Assembly: GCA_043803805.1 (NCBI GenBank) | Contig: JAZDJP010000105.1 | Coordinates: forward strand, 1 to 27,296 | Reading direction: 5' to 3' | DNA from: JAZDJP01 sp043803805 | GTDB taxonomy: Bacteria > Planctomycetota > JAZDJP01 | Length of the DNA stretch: 27,296 nucleotides | Program-made: the position numbers and the translations under genes | Part shown: one piece after another, positions 1-6,395 of the stretch | Numbering within the stretch: the stretch's first letter is position 1 | How the letters are laid out: each line of letters starts with the position of its first letter | Notes under the pieces: model-generated | What the model saw: only the letters and a program-made list of their open reading frames with translations | Databases searched by the model: none | Told to the model about the DNA's origin: nothing

Positions 1-500
1 CCGGCCGCGCGCGCCTCGTCGAGGAACCGCCGGATGAGGGCCGGGTCGCGCGTCAATTCCTCCGACAGCACTTTGAAGGCGACCACGCGGTTGAGGGACA
101 GCTGGGTGGCCCGGTAGACCGTTCCCATTCCGCCGCGTCCGATCATCGCCTCGATGCGGTAGCCGTTCACCACCTGGCCGATGAGGGCCTCGGTCTTGGG
201 GAACTGGTGGTCGTCGAGAAAGCAGAGGGTGGTCTCGCCGGCCCGGATCTTGTCTCCGAATCGGATCGGGGACTCGTTTTCCACGCGATCCTCGTTGACC
301 CATGTGCCGTTGGCGGAGCCGAGGTCCTGGACGAAGTAGGCCCCGTTCCGGAGAATGATTTTGAAATGAAGGCGCGAGACGGAAGCGTCCGGGATGCGGA
401 TGTGGGTGGTGGTGTCGCGGCCGAGAAGCAGCGTCCCCGTTCCGCTGATGCGGTACGTCCGCCCTTTGTCCGGGCCGTTTTCGATCATCAGTTTCGGCAC
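1..500 (-). CDS. FHA domain-serine/threonine protein kinase, N-terminal part (cut by window edge)
   Basis: Only the first 166 codons lie in the window. Residues about 1-95 form an FHA phosphothreonine-binding domain: GRD after the first strands, then VSRLHF, then DLGSANGTWVN. A Hanks-type kinase domain begins at about residue 105, with the glycine-rich loop IGRGGMGTVYRA and the ATP-anchoring lysine in VAFKVL. FHA fused ahead of a kinase is a known arrangement in which the FHA domain recognises phosphorylated partners or the kinase's own activation loop. I chose the GTG at 500 because a purine-rich GGGGGA lies about 8 nt upstream and the first strand reads MPKLMIENGPDKGR. An ATG at 488 is the alternative. 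The catalytic loop and any membrane or sensor part lie outside the window, so activity cannot be judged. Confidence 0.9.
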   Translation of the reverse strand, partial: MPKLMIENGPDKGRTYRISGTGTLLLGRDTTTHIRIPDASVSRLHFKIILRNGAYFVQDLGSANGTWVNEDRVENESPIRFGDKIRAGETTLCFLDDHQFPKTEALIGQVVNGYRIEAMIGRGGMGTVYRATQLSLNRVVAFKVLSEELTRDPALIRRFLDEARAA

Positions 501-529
501 GTCGTCCGTCCCCCGGATTCTCCCGGTAC

Positions 530-558
530 AGGGTAACACACGGGCGGGGGGATGGCAA
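530..558 (-). promoter_or_regulatory. possible sigma70-type promoter of the FHA-kinase gene
   Basis: On the minus strand TTGCCA (558-553) is followed after 17 bp by TACCCT (535-530). This would place the start of transcription near 523, giving a leader of about 23 nt that includes the purine-rich ribosome site. The -35 matches consensus at 5 of 6 positions, the -10 at only 3 of 6. It is a prediction from spacing and sequence only. Confidence 0.4.
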
Positions 559-585
559 CATTTGCCCCGTTCCGGACCTGAACAG

Positions 586-616
586 AGCGGATAGCGTGGA
601 GCGGATAGGGGACAAG
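586..616. repeat. heptamer word array AGCG+3 nt
   Basis: Units AGCGGAT, AGCGTGG, AGCGGAT follow each other with a 7-bp period. The same words recur at 22453-22473 and 22523-22555, each time beside a GAGTC octamer array. The gap 501-904 holds this array, the GAGTC array, the palindromic element and a TCGGG array. I see no gene in it. Confidence 0.6.
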
Positions 617-619
617 CAT

Positions 620-659
620 GAGTCGGCGAGTCAGCGAGTCGGAGAGTCGCCGAGTCGGG
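620..659. repeat. octamer word array GAGTC+3 nt, five units
   Basis: GAGTC begins at 620, 628, 636, 644 and 652, an exact 8-bp period with variable trinucleotides between. Further arrays with the same word and period lie at 2456-2560, 6278-6390, 22401-22448 and 22480-22519. This copy has no inverted partner nearby. Confidence 0.85.
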
Positions 660-738
660 GAGGGAATAGACTCTTGGTCATAAAATCTTGTGAGAAACGG
701 CAAGGAAACATCATGCCGTTCACAACGCAATAAAACCG

Positions 739-832
739 CTCATCCTGAGCTCGTCGAAGGATGAGCCAGCGCTCTGCTCATGGTTCGTGGTTCGACATTT
801 ATTTTGATTTTTAAGGCATGCTCACCATGAGC
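739..832. repeat. palindromic intergenic element (CTCATCCT / CTCACCATGAGC type)
   Basis: Two inverted repeats lie here. CTCATCCT (739-746) pairs with AGGATGAG (758-765) around GAGCTCGTCGA. GCTCATGGT (776-784) pairs with ACCATGAGC (824-832) across an AT-rich loop. Elements with CATCCTGAGC...GTCGAAGGATG and CACCATGAGCGG words are familiar from many unrelated bacterial genomes. A degenerate relative may lie near 17998-18066 (CCGCTCATCC, then GTCGAAGGGTGA). Confidence 0.6.
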
Positions 833-870
833 GGGGTTTCATCGAAGTACTATTTCTTCCTGTGGATCGT

Positions 871-898
871 CGGGGAATCGGGATTCGGGGTTCGCGGA
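871..898. repeat. TCGGG-type heptamer array, single arm
   Basis: The words AATCGGG, ATTCGGG and GTTCGC follow at about 7-bp spacing, just downstream of the AsmA-like gene stop at 905. The same words make up both arms of the element inside hisH (22857-22983). This copy has no opposite arm nearby. Confidence 0.5.
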
Positions 899-904
899 GG
901 GGAA

Positions 905-1798
905 TCACTTGTAGAGGAATTTGGTGAATTTTTCAAATATGCCGAAATCGATCTCGGGGGCATTCCATGGGCCTTTGAGCGGAAGCGAGAGGGCGCCTTG
1001 CATGCCGGGGAGAAAATCCCGGAGGGTCGCCAGCCCCTTCGCCGTTTCCGGCGGGAGGTTGGCGGTGGGGGCGGCGTTCTCGGTGGAGAGATTCGCCAGA
1101 CGCAGGGTGATTTTCGATCCCGGCGCGTAGCGTTCCCGCGCGATTTTCACGGCCAGTTCGACCGCGGCGGAGCCCGTTTTGAACCGGAATCCCACCGGCG
1201 CGAGGATGAAGTTCGCGGCCGCGGCATTCACGTCGCCCGTGGCGATCGTCATCGAACCCTCGGGGACGGGTTCGATCTGGCGGATGTTTCCCTTCACGGA
1301 GAGCGTCGTGTCCCCGGCGGATTCCGCGGCGTCGGGCGGCGCGCGCAGGGCGATCCGGCCGCCCAGAGTCAGTTTCCCCAGGCTTCCCGGCGGGCGGTTC
1401 CGGAATTCGACGAGCGTTCCGGCCAGGTCGTTCGCGGTGACGGCGAACGGGGCGAGGAAGCCCGCCCGGCGGACAATTCCGACCGCCGCGCCCCCGGCGA
1501 GAGTCGCCTTCCGGAAGGCCACGGCGCCGTCGCGGAGCGCGAACCGGTCGAGCCCCGCCACCGCGAGGCGCCGGACCCGCAGGGATACATCCGCATCGGG
1601 GAGGGATTGGGAAAGCGCGAGGTTCGTCAGGTACACGCGGTTGGCCAGGAGAGATATCCCCACGCCGCCCGCCCCGGCCTCGAATCCCCGGGCGCGGCAT
1701 TCGGCGAGTAACCGGTTCCTGGCCAGAAATCCGCCGACGAGTTCGACGCCGAAAATCACGGCGCAGAATGTGATGAGGATGATTTTGAACAATTTCAT
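905..1798 (-). CDS. AsmA-like / DUF748-like membrane-anchored protein
   Basis: This 297-residue protein starts with a single hydrophobic anchor (about residues 4-28, IILITFCAVIFGVELVGGFLA). A long beta-rich, low-complexity periplasmic body follows. The C-terminal LPLKGPWNAPEIDFG resembles the closing motif of AsmA/DUF748-type proteins (LxGxxxxPxIxl). Those families act at the inner membrane-periplasm interface in envelope maintenance, and the larger members in lipid transport. This one is much shorter than AsmA itself, so it may be a single-module relative. Its only neighbours are a divergent nadD and repeats, so context adds nothing. The ATG at 1798 is preceded by a TATAAT only 11 bp upstream and by no clear Shine-Dalgarno. 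Family membership is an inference from fold pattern; specific function is unknown. Confidence 0.6.
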   Translation of the reverse strand: MKLFKIILITFCAVIFGVELVGGFLARNRLLAECRARGFEAGAGGVGISLLANRVYLTNLALSQSLPDADVSLRVRRLAVAGLDRFALRDGAVAFRKATLAGGAAVGIVRRAGFLAPFAVTANDLAGTLVEFRNRPPGSLGKLTLGGRIALRAPPDAAESAGDTTLSVKGNIRQIEPVPEGSMTIATGDVNAAAANFILAPVGFRFKTGSAAVELAVKIARERYAPGSKITLRLANLSTENAAPTANLPPETAKGLATLRDFLPGMQGALSLPLKGPWNAPEIDFGIFEKFTKFLYK

Positions 1799-1806
1799 TC
1801 CGGTTT

Positions 1807-1820
1807 CCCATTATAATGGG
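1807..1820. promoter_or_regulatory. perfect 14-bp palindrome with TATAAT on both strands, between divergent genes
   Basis: CCCATTATAATGGG is its own reverse complement and contains a perfect -10 hexamer in each direction. On the minus strand the -10 (1815-1810) predicts transcription from about 1803, only about 5 nt before the AsmA-like ATG at 1798. On the plus strand it predicts a start near 1824 and a leader of about 45 nt for nadD. No good -35 was found at 16-18 bp on either side. It could be a shared promoter core or an operator. Confidence 0.45.
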
Positions 1821-1868
1821 TGGCGACGGCGGAACCAGCGGGATTTGAGCCTATCCGGATGGACGCTT

Positions 1869-2495
1869 ATGAAAATCGTCATTCTCGGCGGCACGTTCGA
1901 TCCCATCCATAACGGCCATGTGGCGCTCGCCCGGGCGGCCCGCCGGGCGCTCCGGCCCGACCGCCTGTTGCTGATCCCGGCCCGTGTGCCGCCGCACAAG
2001 GCGCGGCCCGGAATCGCGCCGGCCCGGGATCGCCTGGCGATGACGAAACTCGCGGCCCGGGGGATTCCCGGCGCGGAAGCGTCCGCGATGGAAATTTCCC
2101 GGGGCGGGGTGTCCTACACGGTGGACACCCTCCGGCGTCTCCGCCGCCGCTATGGGGCGGGCGCGGAAATCTTCTTTCTCATCGGGGCGGATTCCCTGCG
2201 GGACCTCGCCGGGTGGCGCCGGGCCAGGGACCTCTGCCGGCAGTGCGTCTTCGCCGTGGCGGTCCGGCCGGGGGTGCCCCTGCGGGCGCCGGCGGCGCTG
2301 GCGGACGTCCTGCGGCTTGTCCGGGTGCCGATGCGCCCGGTGGACGCGTCCTCCTCCGAAATCCGCCGACGGTTGGTGATGGGGCGTCCGATCCGGGGGC
2401 TTGTCCCGCCGGGCGTGGGGGGGTACATCCGAAAAAAGAGGTTGTACATCAATAAGAGTCTGGGAGTCGGCGAGTCAGCGAGTCTGAGAGTCTAA
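1869..2495 (+). CDS. nadD: nicotinate-nucleotide adenylyltransferase
   Basis: NadD transfers AMP from ATP to nicotinic acid mononucleotide, giving deamido-NAD in NAD biosynthesis. The N-terminus MKIVILGGTFDPIHNGH carries the nucleotidyltransferase GxFxPxHxGH motif. IPARVPPHK, the FFLIGADSLRDLAGWRRA block and the C-terminal SSSEIRRRL motif are all in the usual order. The protein is 208 residues, a normal size. The family normally ends near the VPPGVGGYIRKKRLY segment. Here about 12 more residues (SLGVGESASLRV) and the stop codon are supplied by a GAGTC octamer array starting at 2456. The stop overlaps the stop of the convergent acyltransferase gene. The ATG at 1869 has only a weak GGATGGA upstream. 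Confidence 0.95.
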   Translation: MKIVILGGTFDPIHNGHVALARAARRALRPDRLLLIPARVPPHKARPGIAPARDRLAMTKLAARGIPGAEASAMEISRGGVSYTVDTLRRLRRRYGAGAEIFFLIGADSLRDLAGWRRARDLCRQCVFAVAVRPGVPLRAPAALADVLRLVRVPMRPVDASSSEIRRRLVMGRPIRGLVPPGVGGYIRKKRLYINKSLGVGESASLRV

Positions 2496-2560
2496 GAGTC
2501 TGAACGTTTGGAATTCGGATTTGTTGACTCGGCGACTCGGTGACTCGCCGACTCGCTGAC
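2456..2560. repeat. paired inverted GAGTC octamer arrays between convergent genes
   Basis: Six direct units start at 2456, 2464, 2472, 2480, 2488 and 2496. After a 22-nt spacer, four inverted units (GACTC) start at 2526, 2534, 2542 and 2550, with a partial fifth at 2558. The transcript could fold into a hairpin of 5-bp paired blocks separated every 8 bp by 3-nt internal loops. Both flanking genes end inside the structure, so a role as two-way terminator or 3'-end stabiliser is a fair guess. No T-tract follows. Confidence 0.85.
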
Positions 2561-3226
2561 GGTTGTTCCGGTTCTTGAACTTTCCTCGTCCACGTCTTCC
2601 TGCATCCGCTTCAGGATGTCTTCCAGTTCCTTCCGTTTCGCCTCGATGGCTTCTTCCGGGGCGTCACGGGGAATCCACAGGGGATCGCCGTAGACCACAA
2701 CCGCGCGGGAGAAGGGCTTGGGGACGCGGTAACGGTCCCAGGAATTTATCTTCCAGAAGGCGGAAAGGCCGCCGGCCACCGGGATGATGGGCCGTTGTGT
2801 TAATTTCGCCAGAAGCACCACCCCCGCCTTCACGATGTAGCGCGGGCCCTTCGGGCCGTCCACCGCCAGGGCCGGGGACGTGCCGGCCTTCACCATTCGC
2901 GCCATGTCAATCAGGGCCCGCGTCCCGCCACGGGTGCTCGAGCCGCGGACCGTCGTGTACCCGAACGCCGTCAGGACCCGCGTCAGGATTTCGCCGTCCG
3001 CGCTCTGGCTGGTGATGACGCACGCGCCGCGGTTCCTGTGGTTGTAGAGGCCGGGGAAGTGGGGGCCGTGCCAGAGGGCGTAAATCACGGGTTTCCCGTC
3101 CGCCCGGCAGGCCCGGCATCCGGCCGTCTCCCTTTGGCGGATACGGAGGGTCGCCCCGAGGATTCTCACGGCGAGAATCCCGAGGCGGGAGGCGACGATG
3201 ATTTTGATCCGTGTGCCGATGGTCAT
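2492..3226 (-). CDS. DUF374 / lysophospholipid acyltransferase-family protein
   Basis: This 244-residue protein has the signature blocks of the DUF374 branch of the PlsC-like acyltransferases. The block YALWHGPHFPG holds the active-site histidine. ITSQSADGE, RGSSTRGGTRAL and AVDGPKGPRYIVKAG follow in order. Members act at the membrane on lipid or lipid A-type acceptors; the acceptor here is unknown. The start at 3226 overlaps the stop of the upstream glycosyltransferase gene by 4 bp (ATGA), so the two are probably translationally coupled. The last 22 or so residues (VSESASHRVAESTNPN region) are encoded by the inverted GACTC array and look like non-conserved tail. The stop TAG shares bases with the TAA of convergent nadD. 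Confidence 0.82.
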   Translation of the reverse strand: MTIGTRIKIIVASRLGILAVRILGATLRIRQRETAGCRACRADGKPVIYALWHGPHFPGLYNHRNRGACVITSQSADGEILTRVLTAFGYTTVRGSSTRGGTRALIDMARMVKAGTSPALAVDGPKGPRYIVKAGVVLLAKLTQRPIIPVAGGLSAFWKINSWDRYRVPKPFSRAVVVYGDPLWIPRDAPEEAIEAKRKELEDILKRMQEDVDEESSRTGTTVSESASHRVAESTNPNSKRSDS

Positions 3227-4476
3227 GGCGTCTGATTCTGCGGCGGAGCGGGCGTCAAATCAACGGTGTTCCGGCGTTCAAGGCGTTTTCCGAGGGACGC
3301 CGCCCCGGCCGCCGCGACCAACATGACGAATGGCATGACGGGCTCCCGGTAGCGCACCGATCCCAGGAACACCATGTGAAGGAGCGAGAAATACAGGATG
3401 GGAAACGCCGCGAACGCGAATCCCGGTTTTTTCCACAGCGCGAAACCTCCCGCGAATGCGAGAAGGAACACGGGGACGTGAATCGCGAGGGAGCCCCAGA
3501 ACGCCGCCCCCGCGCGGTGCCCCGGATCGTTCGGGGCGGGGTTCCAGAACCGCCTGAGTTTTACAAGCGCCAGCCCTGCCGCCCGGCCCGGGTTTTCCCT
3601 CATCCAGACGAATGCCCTGCGCCGGAGGAATGTGTCGCTTTCGCATTCGCCCATCCCGCGAATCTCTTTCGGGTAATGAATGTCAAGCGCCGCCACGCCG
3701 CCGGTCGCCTCGGGATTATTCGCCTCGTAGAGATCCCATCCGCCCTTCGTCGAGCCGGGGATGAAATGGCCCAGGCAGATCGCGTTACGGGCGGCCCAGG
3801 GGAGGATCGCGATGACCGCCCCGGCCAGGACAATTCCCGCGCGGCGGCATCCCGCGCGCCGGTCCGTCACGGCGAGCCACGTGGTTGCCGCGGCGAGGGG
3901 CGGGGAAAAAAGGAAGGCGGGTCTCACGAGCGCCCCGGCGCCGAGGACCAGCCCGGCGGCGAGGAATCCCCGCGTTCGTTCCGTCTCCGCCAAAATCAGC
4001 ATTCCGGAAACGAGGAGGAACGTGAAGAGCGTTTCCGAAAGGAGGTGTCCCGTGAAATAAATGGCATACGGATAGGCGGCATAGAATCCGGCCGCCAGGA
4101 CCGCCGCGCGTTCGTTCAGGATCTTCCGCGCCAGACACCACAGGAGCCACGCCGTGAGGACGTCGAGGATGGCCTGGAGGATCGCAACGGCCCGCGGTGA
4201 ATTTCCCGTGACCGCGTAAACGGCGGCGACCAGCGCGGGGTAGCCCGGGGTGCGGATGGCGGCCCGTCCGTCCTCGATGACGAATCCCTTCCCCGCGATG
4301 AAATTCCGGGCGAGGGTGTCGTACTCCCGGGCGTCGGGCCACGCGACGGGGTCGGGGACGAGCGCCGCGAAGGCCAGGCGCGCGAGCAGTCCCGCGGCGA
4401 GGATGAAAATCAGCCCGCGGTGGCGCATCCGCCCGGGGGTGTCACCGGCGGTGGGTGTGGCGAAAAGGCGTATCAT
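3223..4476 (-). CDS. GT39-type (ArnT/PMT-like) membrane glycosyltransferase
   Basis: This is a polytopic membrane protein of 417 residues. Near the N-terminus it has the family's first periplasmic-loop signature, PDAREYDTLARNFIAGKGF, in which the acidic residues are expected to be catalytic. The motif is followed by RTPGYPALVAAVY and many hydrophobic helices. GT39/GT83 enzymes transfer sugars from polyprenyl-phosphate donors to lipid or protein acceptors on the periplasmic face. Coupling to a DUF374 acyltransferase by a 4-bp overlap suggests a joint task in modifying an envelope lipid; that is inference. The first ATG (4476) is taken here. The ATG at 4428 (MRHRGLIFILAAG) lies directly before the first helix and may be the true start. 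Confidence 0.8.
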   Translation of the reverse strand: MIRLFATPTAGDTPGRMRHRGLIFILAAGLLARLAFAALVPDPVAWPDAREYDTLARNFIAGKGFVIEDGRAAIRTPGYPALVAAVYAVTGNSPRAVAILQAILDVLTAWLLWCLARKILNERAAVLAAGFYAAYPYAIYFTGHLLSETLFTFLLVSGMLILAETERTRGFLAAGLVLGAGALVRPAFLFSPPLAAATTWLAVTDRRAGCRRAGIVLAGAVIAILPWAARNAICLGHFIPGSTKGGWDLYEANNPEATGGVAALDIHYPKEIRGMGECESDTFLRRRAFVWMRENPGRAAGLALVKLRRFWNPAPNDPGHRAGAAFWGSLAIHVPVFLLAFAGGFALWKKPGFAFAAFPILYFSLLHMVFLGSVRYREPVMPFVMLVAAAGAASLGKRLERRNTVDLTPAPPQNQTP

Positions 4477-4478
4477 CG

Positions 4479-4626
4479 TGAACCACCAAACATCAAATCA
4501 CAATCATCAGACAATCACCAAATGCCAAAAACCAATGTCCAAACCGGAAATGCCATGTGTGTAGGGGGTATTGAAGATTGGTTATTGGGATTTGTTTGGT
4601 GTTTGTAATTTGGTGTTTGGTTTTTC
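4479..4626. repeat. AT-rich inverted word array (CCAAACA/CCAAAT type)
   Basis: The left arm (from 4481) reads ACCAAACATCAAATCACAA. The right arm read on the opposite strand (4621-4603) gives ACCAAACACCAAATTACAA. Both arms continue with CA-ending words at a 7-bp period. The centre is CCGGAAATGCCATGTG. The element fills the whole gap between the pilS-like gene and the glycosyltransferase gene, and is strikingly AT-rich for this chromosome. It could fold into a long imperfect hairpin. Confidence 0.75.
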
Positions 4627-4644
4627 AAGAGGGTCATCCCGGCA

Positions 4645-6270
4645 TTACGGGACGGTTCCTTGCATCGTATCGGACACCGGCAGCGGCAGGATGACGGTGA
4701 AGACGACGCCCCGGGGGGACAGGTTCCGGACCGTGATCTCCCCGCCGTGGGCCTCGATGATGCGGTCCGCGATGGCGAGTCCCATCCCCGTCCCGCGGGA
4801 CTTTGTCGAAAAGAAAGGCGTGAAGACCCGCGGCAGGTGTTCCGGCGCAATGGGGGGGCCGTCGTTGGCGAACTCCAGGGCATACCAGCCCTCCTCGGAC
4901 GGGCCGGGACGCGCCTCGAGGGCGCCTTTCCCTCCCGTGGCCTCGAAGGCGTTGAGGGCGATGTTCATGAAGACCTGTTGCATCTGCTCGGCGTCCCCCC
5001 GGAGGGCGGGCGGGCGGAATGCGGCGACGTTCATCCGGAAGGCATCGGCGTCATCGCGTTTCCGGAGGAGCAGGGCCGTTTCCTCGAGGATGCGCCGGAG
5101 GTCCACGGGGGCGTTGCGGGGTTTCCGCAGGCGCGCGAATCCGAGGAAGTCCGTCACGATGCGGTCCAGGCGGTCGGATTCGCGGACGATGATGTCCAGG
5201 AGCCGGCGCTCCTCGGCCGAGAGCACGGGGAGCGTGCCGAGTTCCTGGGCCGATCCGCGGATGGACGCGAGGGGATTCCGTATCTCGTGGGCGATCTCCG
5301 CCGCGGCCTCGCCCACCGTTTCGAGGCGGTCCATGCGCTTGAGGATCTCATCCATTTTTTTCTGGAGGGTGAGGTCGCGGAGGATGGCGATGAGCCCCCG
5401 GGAACGGCCCTTTTCGTCGCGGAGGAACGAGGTGGTGATCTGCGTGGGGTGCCGCGCCTTTCCGTCGGGGGAGATCATCGTCTCGAACGTGGCGGGGGGG
5501 CCGCTGCCCGCCCGGGTGATGAGGGTATGGTGTTCCTCGGTGAAGACATCCTCCGCCGGTTCGCCCACCAGGGGCCGGTGGGGATTCAGCCCGAGGAGCC
5601 GTCGCGCGCGGGGGTTGACGAAGACGATGCGTCCCTCGGGGTCGAGCGTCACCACGCCGTCCGTCATGTTTTGGAGGATTTCCTCGCTCAGGATCCGGAT
5701 GCGCGAAAGTCCCGCGGCGAGGCGCCCCGACAGGAACGCCACGAGGTGGAACGCGATGGACTGGGCGATGAGATAGGACAGCGTGTAGTTGATGTCGCTT
5801 TCGAAGAGCTCCTCCCAACCGGATGAGACGAACGGCAGTTTGGTATGGTAGTGATTGGCGAGGATGTAGACGGTTGTCACGAGCGCCAGGAGCACCGTGG
5901 AGAAGGAGGCGAAGAGGATGCCGACCCGCATCGAGAGGGCGGTGCTCGCCGCCAGGAGACAGGCGAAGTAGAGGGGGGTGAAATTGCTTTTCACGCACCC
6001 GGTGAGGTAGACCAGGGCCGAGACGAGGAGGATGTCCACCGCGATCTGGATCAGGGTGAATTCATACACGGCCCGCACCAGGCGCAGGACCGCCAGGTAC
6101 AGGATGTCCAGGGCGCACACCCCCAGGAGCAGGATGAGGGCCGGCCGGGGCGTCATGCGGCCGCTCTCCTGGAGGAGGACGATGGCGATCCCCGCCACGG
6201 CGAGAACCAGCCGCCAGAAGCAGAGCCACTTCAGTTTATGGAAGGTTTCCTGGCGGTAGCGGGAGGGCAT
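4645..6270 (-). CDS. pilS: PilS-like membrane sensor histidine kinase
   Basis: The 541-residue protein has about six hydrophobic segments in residues 18-185, a PAS domain (about 195-305, with NMTDGVVTLDPEGRIVFVNP) and a HisKA dimerisation domain. The phosphorylated histidine is His328 in AHEIRNPLASI. An ATPase domain follows, with an N box (VFMNIALNAFEA), NDGPPI and the glycine box GTGMGLAIADRI. Six-helix N-terminus, PAS and HisKA together match PilS, which controls pilin transcription through the regulator PilR. Its upstream neighbour on the same strand is pilC, which supports the assignment. No response regulator gene lies in the window, so the symbol is likely but not proven; another NtrB/AtoS-type kinase is the alternative. 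The gap to pilC is filled by octamer arrays. Confidence 0.8.
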   Translation of the reverse strand: MPSRYRQETFHKLKWLCFWRLVLAVAGIAIVLLQESGRMTPRPALILLLGVCALDILYLAVLRLVRAVYEFTLIQIAVDILLVSALVYLTGCVKSNFTPLYFACLLAASTALSMRVGILFASFSTVLLALVTTVYILANHYHTKLPFVSSGWEELFESDINYTLSYLIAQSIAFHLVAFLSGRLAAGLSRIRILSEEILQNMTDGVVTLDPEGRIVFVNPRARRLLGLNPHRPLVGEPAEDVFTEEHHTLITRAGSGPPATFETMISPDGKARHPTQITTSFLRDEKGRSRGLIAILRDLTLQKKMDEILKRMDRLETVGEAAAEIAHEIRNPLASIRGSAQELGTLPVLSAEERRLLDIIVRESDRLDRIVTDFLGFARLRKPRNAPVDLRRILEETALLLRKRDDADAFRMNVAAFRPPALRGDAEQMQQVFMNIALNAFEATGGKGALEARPGPSEEGWYALEFANDGPPIAPEHLPRVFTPFFSTKSRGTGMGLAIADRIIEAHGGEITVRNLSPRGVVFTVILPLPVSDTMQGTVP

Positions 6271-6277
6271 GATGAAG

Positions 6278-6390
6278 AAGTCTCGGAGTCTATGAGTCGA
6301 AGAGTCTGGAAGTCGCGGAGACGGACTGGATTTTGTCGGATTCAGACTCCAAGACTCTCAGACTCCAGGACTCCCAGACTCCCGGACTTC
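6278..6390. repeat. paired inverted GAGTC octamer arrays between pilC and pilS
   Basis: Direct units (GAGTC or AAGTC) start at 6278, 6286, 6294, 6302 and 6310. Inverted units (GACTC or GACTT) start at 6345, 6353, 6361, 6369, 6377 and 6385. Both keep an exact 8-bp period. The pair lies between two same-strand genes, 8 bp from the pilS start and 6 bp from the pilC stop. Any hairpin would therefore separate the two cistrons of one transcript. Confidence 0.85.
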
Positions 6391-6395
6391 TTCAA

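Noticed and set aside
488..730. An 80-codon minus-strand frame upstream of the FHA-kinase gene
   Set aside because: It consists mostly of repeat-array translation, has no conserved motif and overlaps the kinase promoter and start.
818..1711. A 297-codon plus-strand frame opposite the AsmA-like gene
   Set aside because: It mirrors the minus-strand gene, is Arg/Gly-rich with no domain motif, and has no ribosome site. Long antisense frames are expected in GC-rich coding DNA.
2456..2560. CRISPR-like array
   Set aside because: Units are 8 bp with 3-nt variable parts, far too short for repeats and spacers, and there are no cas genes.
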